A DNA stretch of 64,000 nt from positions 49,056 through 113,055 of the forward strand of contig CAZMYW010000009.1 of the NCBI GenBank assembly GCA_964570625.1. The letters are read 5' to 3'. A model generated the notes under the pieces. The model worked only from the letters and a program-made list of their open reading frames with translations. It was not told where the DNA came from and did no database searches. Source of the DNA: JBFLXB01 sp964570625. Lineage in GTDB: Bacteria; Nitrospirota; Nitrospiria; 2-01-FULL-66-17. Shown here in pieces: positions 16,428 through 24,635 of the stretch. The position numbers were made by a program, and so were the translations under genes. The first letter of the stretch is position 1. Each line of letters opens with the position of its first letter.

Positions 16428-17687
16428 CTAGGTTCGGAGCTGGCCGGAACCCAACACGACAAACTTCGCGCAGGTGAGCTCTTCTAGCCCCATGGCGCCT
16501 CGGGCGTGGATACGGGTGGTGGAGATGCCGATTTCAGCGCCCAGGCCGAACTGGTGGCCGTCGTGTAACCGCGTCGACGCGTTGATCAGCACGGCCGCCG
16601 CGTCCACCTCGCGCAGAAACCTCTGGGCCCGGGCGTAGTCCGCGGTCAGGATCGCCTCGGTGTGCTGCGATCCGTACCGCCCGATGTGGGCGATGGCGTC
16701 GTCCAGCCCCGGGACCACCTTGACGGCCAAAATTAGGTCGAGGTACTCCGCAGACCAGTCGTCTTCGGTCGCCGCCACAACACCGGGAGCCGCGGCTTGC
16801 GTCCGCGCACACCCTCGAATTTCCACCCCCGCGCGTTGAAAGCGTTGGATCATGCCGGACAACCACGACGAGGCGTGGGCCTCGTGCACAAGCAGCGTCT
16901 CCATGGCGTTGCACGTCCCGGGCCGTTGCACCTTCGCATTGAGACAGATCGCCTCGGCCATCGCCAGATCCACCGGAGCATCCACGTAGATGTGGCAGAC
17001 GCCCTTGTCGTGTTTGATGACCGGAACCGTCGCTTCCCCGGCCACGGCGCGAATCAATCCTTCGCCCCCGCGCGGGATGATCAGATCCACGTACCGATCG
17101 AGGGTGACCATCACGCGCACGCCCTCGCGTTCGGTGCGTTCGATCAGCGAGATCGCGCCCGGCGGCACGCCCGCTTTCCCGGCCGCGTCGGTCAGGAGCG
17201 CAGCAATCGCCCGATTGGACTGGAGCGCCTCCGACCCTCCGCGCAGCAGCACCGCATTTCCGGATTTGAGACACAACGCCGCGGAATCGGCGGTGACGTT
17301 GGGACGCGACTCGTAGATGATGCCGATCACCCCGAGCGGCACACGCATCCGGCCCACCTGCATCCCATTGGGACGGACCGTGAGCGACGCGATCGACCCC
17401 ACCGGGTCGGGCAGGTCCGACACCTCGCGTAAGCCCGTGGCCATGTCTGCGATACGGGACGGCGTGAGCGTGAGACGGTCGATAAACGCGGCCGCCCGTC
17501 CCTCCCGCTTGGCAGTTTCGACGTCGCGACTGTTGGCCGCCAAGAGACCGGCTTGGTTCGCCACCAGCGCGTCGGCCATCGCCCGCAGAGCCCGGTTCTT
17601 GACGTCGCTGGATAACACGGCGAGCGTGGCCGCGGCGCGTTTGGCGGCCTGCGCTTTTTCCGTGATGTGGGTGACCAAGTCATCCAT
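16428..17687 (-). CDS. proA: Glutamate-5-semialdehyde dehydrogenase
   Basis: 419 aa, normal length. It shows GVIGIIYESRPNVTADSAAL, the IPRGG nucleotide-site motif and the active-site Cys in QRPGTCNAMETLL. It reduces gamma-glutamyl phosphate to glutamate semialdehyde in proline synthesis. It lies 25 nt after proB on the same strand, and its product acts with ProB. Confidence 0.96.
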   Translation of the reverse strand: MDDLVTHITEKAQAAKRAAATLAVLSSDVKNRALRAMADALVANQAGLLAANSRDVETAKREGRAAAFIDRLTLTPSRIADMATGLREVSDLPDPVGSIASLTVRPNGMQVGRMRVPLGVIGIIYESRPNVTADSAALCLKSGNAVLLRGGSEALQSNRAIAALLTDAAGKAGVPPGAISLIERTEREGVRVMVTLDRYVDLIIPRGGEGLIRAVAGEATVPVIKHDKGVCHIYVDAPVDLAMAEAICLNAKVQRPGTCNAMETLLVHEAHASSWLSGMIQRFQRAGVEIRGCARTQAAAPGVVAATEDDWSAEYLDLILAVKVVPGLDDAIAHIGRYGSQHTEAILTADYARAQRFLREVDAAAVLINASTRLHDGHQFGLGAEIGISTTRIHARGAMGLEELTCAKFVVLGSGQLRT

Positions 17688-17712
17688 GTGTGTGGTCCGT
17701 GTGTGTGGTCCG

Positions 17713-18867
17713 TCAGGCGCCGGTGCGGGCTTCGTCCATCACCACCAGATTGTCGCAGTGGATGACTTCGTCATAATATTTGTAACCCAGTCGTTTTGCA
17801 ATCTCGGACGTCTTAAGCCCGCAGATCTTGGCCACGTCCGACGCGCCGTAGTTGACCAAGCCCCGCGCCACCACCCGCCCTTCGGGGCCGAGGCACGCGA
17901 CGGCGTCACCTGCGGCAAACTCGCCGGAGACCTTCGTGACGCCCGATGGCAAGAGACTTTTCCCCGTCTCCACCACCGCGCGAACCGCGCCGGCGTCGAG
18001 CCACAGCTGTCCGGAGACCCGAACCGCGTGCGCAATCCATCGCTGGCGGCTGTTCAAGGCCTGAGGGCTCGGGGAAAACATCGTCCCCACGGCTTCGCCT
18101 CCCAAGGCCCGGGTGAGTTCTCCCGTTCGGCGCCCGTCCACGATGATGGTTGCCGCGCCGCACGACGCCGCACGTTTGGCCGCCGCCAACTTGGTGAACA
18201 TGCCACCCGTGCCCTCATGGCGACTGGACCCGCCGGCGGCCTGTTCAATCTCTCGTGTAATCCGGTCGACGTTGACCAACCGAGTGGCGTTTGGGTCGCG
18301 GCGAGGGTCGCTCGTGTACAACCCGTCGACGTCGGACAGGATCACCAGCAGATGGGCATCGATCAGCCCCACCACCAGGCTTGCCAGGGTGTCGTTGTCG
18401 CCGAATTTGATCTCCTCCACCGCCACGGTATCGTTCTCGTTGATGATCGGGATGACGTCGAGCCCCAACAGCGTCATCATGGTGTGACGGGCGTTGAGAA
18501 ACCGCGCGCGGCGCGACAAATCATCGCCGGTTAGGAGCACTTGCGCCACGCGCCGCCCGCGCGCGCCGAACGCCCGCTGGTACGCCCACATCAAGTGGCT
18601 TTGTCCCACCGCGGCCGCGGCCTGTTTGAGGGGCAGACTGCGGGGCCGTTCGCGCAGACCCAGGGGCGCCAGGCCGCAGGCGATCGCGCCCGAGGACACC
18701 AGGGCGAGTTCGTATCCCTCGTTCACCAGCGCCACACATTCGCGCGCAAGCAGCCCGATCCGGCGCGTGTTGATGCCGCGGGCGTGAGACGCCAGGACGC
18801 TGCTTCCTACCTTCACCACCACGCGACGCACGCTGCCCAGGATGGCCCGGCGGTTCGTTGCAGTCAT
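17713..18867 (-). CDS. proB: Glutamate 5-kinase
   Basis: 384 aa from the ATG at 18867, which overlaps the obgE stop by 1 nt (TGATG). The amino-acid kinase domain has RRVVVKVGSSVL, NENDTVAVEEIKFGDND and the GTGGMFTKL motif, and the C-terminal third is a PUA domain (LPSGVTKVSGEF). It phosphorylates glutamate as the first step of proline synthesis and is the usual target of proline feedback. An upstream in-frame extension lies within obgE and was discarded. Confidence 0.96.
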   Translation of the reverse strand: MTATNRRAILGSVRRVVVKVGSSVLASHARGINTRRIGLLARECVALVNEGYELALVSSGAIACGLAPLGLRERPRSLPLKQAAAAVGQSHLMWAYQRAFGARGRRVAQVLLTGDDLSRRARFLNARHTMMTLLGLDVIPIINENDTVAVEEIKFGDNDTLASLVVGLIDAHLLVILSDVDGLYTSDPRRDPNATRLVNVDRITREIEQAAGGSSRHEGTGGMFTKLAAAKRAASCGAATIIVDGRRTGELTRALGGEAVGTMFSPSPQALNSRQRWIAHAVRVSGQLWLDAGAVRAVVETGKSLLPSGVTKVSGEFAAGDAVACLGPEGRVVARGLVNYGASDVAKICGLKTSEIAKRLGYKYYDEVIHCDNLVVMDEARTGA

Positions 18868-19910
18868 CACGGCTCCTCCGAAGGCACGACCTCGGCGGTC
18901 GCGACCGGAGTGGATACCCGGGCGTCGGCAACGCGGCGACCCACCGCCTGCACCAGCGCAGAAACTCCCGCGCCGGTCGCGGCGGAAATCCCATAATACG
19001 GCCACCCGCGCTCCCGGCAGTCGTCCTCCAGGACACGCTCGTCGCCGACCGCGGCATCGAGCTTGGTCGCCACCACCACGAACGGTTTGGCGACCAGGTC
19101 GGGGTGCGTGAGCGCCAGCTCGCGGCGCACGGATTCCAAGTCTTCGATTGGATGGTGGCCCGCCGCGTCCGACACATCGACCAGGTGCAGGAGAAACGCG
19201 GTACGCTCCACGTGCCGGAGGAACTGGAACCCCAGCCCCTTTCCCTCGTGCGCCCCCTCGACCAATCCCGGAATATCGGCGGCGACAAAACTCTTCCCCT
19301 CCGCCCAGGTCACGACTCCGAGTTCGGGTTTCAGCGTCGTAAATGGGTAGGACGCGATCTTGGGTCGGGCCGCCGAAATCGCGGCTAACAAGGTGGACTT
19401 TCCTGCGTTGGGCAGGCCCACGAGGCCCACGTCGGCCAACAGTTTGAGTTCCAGAGTCAGCGCGCGCTCCTCGCCCTCGGTCCCCGGCTCCGCAAAAGCG
19501 GGCGCCTGTCGCGTGGACGTGGCGAAGTGGCTATTGCCCCGCCCGCCGCGCCCGCCGCGGACGATCACGATCTCCTCATCCGGACTGGTGAGGTCGGCCA
19601 GGATCTCCCCCAGCGCCGCGTCCCGAACGAGTGTCCCCACCGGAACGCGGATCACGAGGTCAACGCCGCGTTTGCCGCTCTGGTCTTTCCCGCGTCCGTG
19701 TTCTCCGCGCGTGGCCGCGTAATGTTTGCGGTATCGAAGGTCGAATAAGGTATGCAGTTGGGGGTCCGCGCGGATGATCACGCTCCCGCCGTGACCGCCA
19801 TCGCCGCCGTTTGGTCCTCCGCGAGGCACGAACGCCTCACGGCGGAAGCTCACGCAGCCGTTACCGCCGTCGCCGGCCTTGACCTGGATGGAGAGACAAT
19901 CGACAAACAT
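18867..19910 (-). CDS. obgE: Obg family GTPase
   Basis: 347 aa. The glycine-rich OBG domain (residues 1-158) is followed by a GTPase domain with G1 GLPNAGKSTL, G2 region YPFTT, G3 DIPG and a G4-like ATKLD. Obg binds the large ribosomal subunit and is essential in many bacteria. It follows rplU and rpmA, the widely conserved order. Confidence 0.96.
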   Translation of the reverse strand: MFVDCLSIQVKAGDGGNGCVSFRREAFVPRGGPNGGDGGHGGSVIIRADPQLHTLFDLRYRKHYAATRGEHGRGKDQSGKRGVDLVIRVPVGTLVRDAALGEILADLTSPDEEIVIVRGGRGGRGNSHFATSTRQAPAFAEPGTEGEERALTLELKLLADVGLVGLPNAGKSTLLAAISAARPKIASYPFTTLKPELGVVTWAEGKSFVAADIPGLVEGAHEGKGLGFQFLRHVERTAFLLHLVDVSDAAGHHPIEDLESVRRELALTHPDLVAKPFVVVATKLDAAVGDERVLEDDCRERGWPYYGISAATGAGVSALVQAVGRRVADARVSTPVATAEVVPSEEP

Positions 19911-19979
19911 GGGAGTCGAGCCGCTGGCCGCGGACCGACGACAACGGGGCGCGCCGTCCCCGGATTGCAGGTTGAAAAG

Positions 19980-20240
19980 TTACGCAGAAACGGGATACAC
20001 GCTGACGCGCTTGCGGTCCGAGTTCGTTCCTTCGAACGTCACCACGCCGTTGATCTTCGCAAACAGCGTGTCGTCGCTTCCCCGGCCGACGTTGAACCCG
20101 GGGTGGAACTTGGTCCCGCGCTGGCGCACCAAAATAGATCCCGCCTGCACGAACTGACCGCCGTATCGCTTGACACCCAACCGCTGCGCGTTGCTGTCAC
20201 GGCCGTTTTGTGTCGATCCCTGTCCTTTTTTATGCGCCAT
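19980..20240 (-). CDS. rpmA: Large ribosomal subunit protein L27
   Basis: 86 aa, beginning MAHKKGQGSTQNGRDSN and containing VKRYGGQFVQAGSILVRQRG, which is diagnostic of L27. There is no N-terminal extension of the kind cleaved in Firmicutes. It lies 21 nt after rplU. Confidence 0.98.
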   Translation of the reverse strand: MAHKKGQGSTQNGRDSNAQRLGVKRYGGQFVQAGSILVRQRGTKFHPGFNVGRGSDDTLFAKINGVVTFEGTNSDRKRVSVYPVSA

Positions 20241-20261
20241 CGCGTCCTCGTGCCGCCCGCA

Positions 20262-20576
20262 TCATGCCGCGGCAATCTGCGTGATTTTAATCGTGGTCAG
20301 TTCCTGGCGATGGCCCCTGGTGCGCCGAGAATTCTTCCGCCGCCTTTTCTTGAACACGATGACTTTTTTCCCGCGTGTCTGCGCCATCACCTCCGCCGAC
20401 ACCCGCGCCCGCTCCACGTGTGGGGCACCCACGACCAGGCCCTGGGTTCCGTCCACCGCAAGGACGCGGTCGAACTCCACCACCGTCCCGACGGCCCGAT
20501 CGAGCCGTTCAATCTGCAACACCTCACCGGGCGTCACTCGGTACTGCTTGCCGCCCGTTTCGATCACCGCATACAT
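20262..20576 (-). CDS. rplU: Large ribosomal subunit protein L21
   Basis: 104 aa from the ATG at 20576, with GAGGAGGGG upstream as ribosome binding site. It starts MYAVIETGGKQYRV and has the basic VFKKRRRKNSRRTRGHRQ tail region of L21. It heads the long minus-strand housekeeping run. Confidence 0.98.
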   Translation of the reverse strand: MYAVIETGGKQYRVTPGEVLQIERLDRAVGTVVEFDRVLAVDGTQGLVVGAPHVERARVSAEVMAQTRGKKVIVFKKRRRKNSRRTRGHRQELTTIKITQIAAA

Positions 20577-20610
20577 CGTGCCCCTCCTCACCGGATCACA
20601 TAAGCCGCAT

Positions 20611-20640
20611 GTTGTATCACTCCGATTCAATGAATGTCAA
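20611..20640 (-). promoter_or_regulatory. Sigma-70 promoter for rplU
   Basis: On the minus strand TTGACA (20635-20640) and TACAAC (20611-20616) are spaced by 18 nt, ending 34 nt upstream of the rplU start. Confidence 0.65.
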
Positions 20641-20664
20641 GCCGGCCAGAAGGACCTTGGGCTT

Positions 20665-20693
20665 TTGACAGACCCACGGCTTGCTCCTATCCT
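20665..20693 (+). promoter_or_regulatory. Sigma-70 promoter for the HEAT-repeat gene
   Basis: TTGACA (20665-20670) and TATCCT (20688-20693) are spaced by 17 nt, 35 nt before the ATG at 20729. It lies back to back with the rplU promoter. Confidence 0.6.
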
Positions 20694-20728
20694 AACATCG
20701 CGTAACTATTCGAAGAACGGTCGCCACT

Positions 20729-22864
20729 ATGCCGGTTGAAGGATTGACATCTCGCGAGATTGTCCCAGTGCTCGTCGAGCTCCACCAGGCGGCGCGCAAG
20801 ATGCTACTGTACCCGCCGACCCACGCGCTCATTCCCAAAGCTATCGAGAGCTTGACCCAGCGATGTGACGCACTCTGGGCGAACCATGCGACGGTGACGA
20901 TCGACGTCGGCGGCAAGCATCTGCTCCTTGGGGGCGAACCGCTCGACCCGCTGAACCCGGTGCTCAAAGAATTGACGCACACCTTATCGTCCGCCCATGT
21001 CGCCCGCATCACGATTCGCAAGGGCGTGGACCATGACGGGCTCTCGCGTCTGCTCTCGTGGCTGAAGGAGCGGAACGCGTCGCACGAAGCCCGGCAGCAG
21101 AGTCTCGCGGCGCTTCATCAGGCTGTTCCCTCGATCGAGATCTCGCTGGTCACCTTTCGGCACGCCACCGCCGACGCCGAGGGGTCGGCGACTCGCGGCG
21201 ACACCTGGAGTCAACTGCTGGACGCCTTGCTCGAAGCCGGCTTGGAAGAGCAGAGCCCGGGAGGGACCCCCGGCGAGAAAAAGGCGGAGAGCCAGCGGCC
21301 TGAACAACTCGCCGAACTGATCAACCGAGCCTCGACGACCGGCGATTCCGCTCGATACGAGCGGCTCGTCCTCGAACACCTGCAACGACTCGCCGCCCCG
21401 CTCCGCGACCCCGCAACCGGAGAACACCGGGCCGCCCCGCTGCCAGAAGCCGAACGGCAGCGACTCGCCACGTTGATCGAACGGCTCGATCCGCCTGTGC
21501 GTGAACGATTGTTTCGGCTCGCCTTCAACCCCGACGGCCAGGGACCCGGCGCGCTGGTGGCGATCCTGGACCAGTTGTCCGAACCGGTCCTGCTTGAAGT
21601 GTTGTCGCAAATCCAAGCGCACGGGGGGACCGTGTCGATCCCGACCCTGGAGTTGCTCAGAAAATTCGTAGGGCTCAGCCGGGAGCAACCCGCACTGGCT
21701 CCGTCGTTGGCCGAGCGGCTCGACGGGCTCGAACTGGCGGATCGACACGCGCTGTACGCGGAACTCTTCCAAAAAAAGACTGAGAAGAATTTTTACCCGG
21801 ACAGTTACGCCAAAACCATCAAGGGATTGTCGGGCGCCGCCCCAGCGGGTCCCGCCGTCGCCCACGAGCCGGTCGGCGACCTGGTTGATCCGGTCGATGA
21901 ATCGGAGATTCACCACCATCTCACGACCGTGATGACCGAACTCCTGCAACACCCCACCGCGGCTCCCAGTCAAGCGATCCTCATCGAGCGGTTGGGCCAC
22001 GTGTTGGAGGACCCGTTGATGGAAGGGCGTCCCGAGGCGGTGTTGGGCGTCTTCGAAACCGTCAGAGCGTTTCGCCCCGCAAATCCAGAAACCAAGGCGG
22101 CGTTCGAGAAAACCTTGGTGCGCGTGGTGGCGCCGGTGGTGCGGGCGACCCTCAAACTCGATAAGACGAGGGCCGGCGCGATCGTCGAGCACCTCGTCGC
22201 CATCGGTGAACCGATCGTCCCCACGCTGCTGGAAATCCTCAATGCCGCGACCGACGCGCGCGACATGATGCTCCGCAAGCGACTGCTCGACGTGTTGGCT
22301 CGTATTGGGCGGCCGATCGCACCGGCCGTGCTCCCCTGGCTCAAAGATGAGCGGTGGTTCATCTTGCGGAACATGATTTTTCTGCTGGGCGAAGCCCGCG
22401 TTCCGGAAATGGCCCCGAAGCTCAAGCCGTTTGCGGCGCACGCCCACGAACAGGTTCGCCTGGAAGCGTTCCGTGCGCTCGGACTGCTCAGTTCGCCGGA
22501 AGCTGTGCTGGATACGCTGACCGCCGGCGTGTATGACCGGGATGACCGCGTCGCCTCTTGCGCAATTTCCCTGCTCTTCCAGCGTCCCACACCGGTCATC
22601 GTCGACCGCCTGCGACAGGTGTATCACTCCGGCGGCAAACACTTGCCCGAGTCGCGGAAACTGAAAATCATCGATGCGTTGAGCCGCTCGAACGAGCCGG
22701 CGTGTGTGGCGTTGTTGAGCCGACTGGCCAGGCGTCGCCGGTTCATCTTCTTCGATCTGCCGAAGGACGCCACCGTACGCAAGGCCGCTCGCGCGGCGCT
22801 GTACCGGCACCGGCTCAAGGTGTCCGAACGCCAAGCCGCGGAGGACCATGGGCGTACAGCCTGA
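20729..22864 (+). CDS. HEAT-repeat protein paired with an HD-GYP protein
   Basis: 711 aa, no signal peptide or membrane segment, so probably cytoplasmic. Residues about 10-115 form a domain (MLLYPPTHALIPKAIESL, then VTIDVGGKHLLLGGE) that resembles the N-terminus of the next gene's product. The C-terminal third has HEAT-like helical repeats (IGEPIVPTLLEIL, DERWFILRNMIFLLGEAR, QVRLEAFRALG). HEAT arrays mediate protein contacts. The next gene overlaps by 17 nt, so the two probably work together. Specific function unknown. Confidence 0.75.
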   Translation: MPVEGLTSREIVPVLVELHQAARKMLLYPPTHALIPKAIESLTQRCDALWANHATVTIDVGGKHLLLGGEPLDPLNPVLKELTHTLSSAHVARITIRKGVDHDGLSRLLSWLKERNASHEARQQSLAALHQAVPSIEISLVTFRHATADAEGSATRGDTWSQLLDALLEAGLEEQSPGGTPGEKKAESQRPEQLAELINRASTTGDSARYERLVLEHLQRLAAPLRDPATGEHRAAPLPEAERQRLATLIERLDPPVRERLFRLAFNPDGQGPGALVAILDQLSEPVLLEVLSQIQAHGGTVSIPTLELLRKFVGLSREQPALAPSLAERLDGLELADRHALYAELFQKKTEKNFYPDSYAKTIKGLSGAAPAGPAVAHEPVGDLVDPVDESEIHHHLTTVMTELLQHPTAAPSQAILIERLGHVLEDPLMEGRPEAVLGVFETVRAFRPANPETKAAFEKTLVRVVAPVVRATLKLDKTRAGAIVEHLVAIGEPIVPTLLEILNAATDARDMMLRKRLLDVLARIGRPIAPAVLPWLKDERWFILRNMIFLLGEARVPEMAPKLKPFAAHAHEQVRLEAFRALGLLSSPEAVLDTLTAGVYDRDDRVASCAISLLFQRPTPVIVDRLRQVYHSGGKHLPESRKLKIIDALSRSNEPACVALLSRLARRRRFIFFDLPKDATVRKAARAALYRHRLKVSERQAAEDHGRTA

Positions 22865-23978
22865 GTGGTCGCTCTCTCCGATCGCAGCCGATCCTCGTTA
22901 TCGCCTGCTCCGGCAGATCAGCCGGGTGCTGCGCGGTCGGTCGCTGTATCCCGCTGCGCACCCGCAGCTCCGCGACGCCGTGAGCGAACTACTCGGCAGT
23001 CTCGACGGGCTCTTCGAAGGGCGCGCAGAGATTCGCATCGTGGCGGTCGATGACCGCCTGTTCATCGACGATGTCCGAAGTCTCGAACTGGAAATGGTCT
23101 CCCACGACCTCAAGGGTCGCCTGAAGACCCGCGGGATCGAGATGCTCATCTTTCAGCCCGGTTTGGAGGGCCACGAGCTGCTGGCCTTGGTGGACGGCCT
23201 CGCGTCCGGCACCGTCCCGAGCCTGCCTCATATCCAGGTCGGCAAACTCGCGACCGACCGGTCCCAGACGGACTCGCCGTCCGCGCGCGCGCAATTCGAT
23301 TTCGGACCCCAGGTTCAGGAATTGCGTCAAATCTTCGAAGGCTGGGATGAGATTCAGGGACTGGTGATGGACCAAGTCGAGCACATCATGCGCGTGCTCG
23401 AGGATCAGCTGTTCGCCAATCAGTCGTCGTTGATTTCCTTGGCAAGCTTGAAGAGCTACGACGAATACACGTACACCCACGCGATCAACATCTCGATTCT
23501 GACCATGGCGCAGGCCGAATCCCTGGGCGTCCCCAAACGCCTGATCCATGACTTCGGCGTCGCCGCCATGTTGCACGACATCGGGAAAACGATGGTCCCG
23601 GAACACATCCTCAAAAAGCCCAGCAAGCTGGAACCTCACGAGTTCGAAGAAATGAGAAAACACCCGATCACCGGCGCGATCCTCTTGTTGCGCAATCCGG
23701 CGATCCCCACACTCGCGGCGATCGTGGCCTATGAACACCATTTGCAATATAACGCCCCCGGGTATCCGGCGTTGCCGAGCCCCCGCTCCCAGCACCTGTG
23801 CAGTATGTTGACCTCGCTCTCCGATTTCTACGACGCGCTGCGGACCAACCGCTCCTACCAGAACGCGCGCCCGTCGGACGAGATTATCGCCATGCTCCAG
23901 ACGCGAATCGGCACGCACTTTGAAGAACGTCTGGCGCGTCACTTTGTGGCCCTGATCGAAGCACGGACCGCAGACTAA
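22848..23978 (+). CDS. HD-GYP domain protein (probable c-di-GMP phosphodiesterase)
   Basis: 376 aa. The N-terminal 120 residues (LYPAAHPQLRDAVSELL) resemble the upstream HEAT protein's N-terminus. The catalytic part has HAINIS, MLHDIGKTMVPEHILKKP and the HHLQYNAPGYP stretch, which is the HD-GYP signature with HD and GYP both kept. Active members cleave cyclic di-GMP to pGpG or GMP. The start has GGAGGA just upstream. A diguanylate cyclase and a PilZ gene occur elsewhere in the window. Confidence 0.85.
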   Translation: MGVQPEWSLSPIAADPRYRLLRQISRVLRGRSLYPAAHPQLRDAVSELLGSLDGLFEGRAEIRIVAVDDRLFIDDVRSLELEMVSHDLKGRLKTRGIEMLIFQPGLEGHELLALVDGLASGTVPSLPHIQVGKLATDRSQTDSPSARAQFDFGPQVQELRQIFEGWDEIQGLVMDQVEHIMRVLEDQLFANQSSLISLASLKSYDEYTYTHAINISILTMAQAESLGVPKRLIHDFGVAAMLHDIGKTMVPEHILKKPSKLEPHEFEEMRKHPITGAILLLRNPAIPTLAAIVAYEHHLQYNAPGYPALPSPRSQHLCSMLTSLSDFYDALRTNRSYQNARPSDEIIAMLQTRIGTHFEERLARHFVALIEARTAD

Positions 23979-24170
23979 CGACGTTGCGATTGACGCGAGG
24001 CGCGTGCCCGTGTGTTTCGTCGTGCCGGTCTCGCAACACGGGCAGCAGATCGTCAAAAAACCGCCGCCCGCCCCTCCTATTCGAGCGATGGACCTCCGTC
24101 AGTTGGGCAGCCTTTCTGCCCCTTTTCCGGCAGCTGCTGGGCAGAGACTCGATCTCCAGGCACCCTGCTG

Positions 24171-24187
24171 TTGGCACACCTGTTGAA
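24171..24187 (+). promoter_or_regulatory. Possible sigma-54 type -24/-12 promoter
   Basis: TTGGCACACCTGTTGAA resembles the TGGCAC-N5-TTGC pattern with correct GG to G spacing, but the -12 GC is GA. It is about 70 nt upstream of the small gene at 24255. The 276-nt gap 23979-24254 shows nothing else clear. Confidence 0.3.
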
Positions 24188-24254
24188 TGCCAAAACAGGT
24201 AGGAACGGCTGACCGGGTTTCGGAAATCGAGATGAGACCACAGGAGGAGTTTCC

Positions 24255-24485
24255 ATGAGCCAGATGGTTGCGCACGCGTCGCTGGAAGGCCTGGTCATCG
24301 ACCTCGCCCCGCAGGAACCGGTTGTCACCAGGTCCCCGTGCTGCGAGCGGTCCGTGGCGGAAGCCATGGAGAGCGCCGACGCCATGGGATCGACCGCGGT
24401 TGTCGCCATGCTTGTCACGGGCGTCGCGATGATGGTGGTCGGGTTCGTCGCCGGGCTGACCACCGCCTGGATGATGTCCGGTTGA
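24255..24485 (+). CDS. Small membrane protein, function unknown
   Basis: 76 aa. A strong ribosome binding site (AGGAGGAG, 5-7 nt before the ATG) supports translation. Residues 1-45 are soluble, with a CC pair at 29-30, and a single glycine/Met-rich membrane helix fills residues 46-74 (VVAMLVTGVAMMVVGFVAGL). It is monocistronic, with an inverted repeat just after it. I do not recognise the family. Confidence 0.6.
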   Translation: MSQMVAHASLEGLVIDLAPQEPVVTRSPCCERSVAEAMESADAMGSTAVVAMLVTGVAMMVVGFVAGLTTAWMMSG

Positions 24486-24500
24486 GCCGTGTTCCGTCGC

Positions 24501-24532
24501 ACCGGCTCGGTCGTCGCCATGATCGAGCCGGT
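24501..24532 (+). terminator. Inverted repeat after the small membrane protein gene
   Basis: ACCGGCTCG and CGAGCCGGT form a perfect 9-bp stem with a 14-nt loop, 16 nt after the stop. There is no T run, so it may be a weak terminator or mRNA 3' hairpin. Confidence 0.45.
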
Positions 24533-24635
24533 GATCCGTTCGGACATCGTCGAACACGACGGTAGTCAGCTCAGCGCACTGCCCGGTTTACCAGTCGTTT
24601 GACTTTCCGCTCAGCCCTCCGCTACGATCCTCGCC

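Noticed and set aside
20984..22849. 621-codon minus-strand frame opposite the HEAT-repeat gene
   Set aside because: No recognisable domain and composition of an antisense frame; the plus-strand gene has promoter, start and homologous domains.
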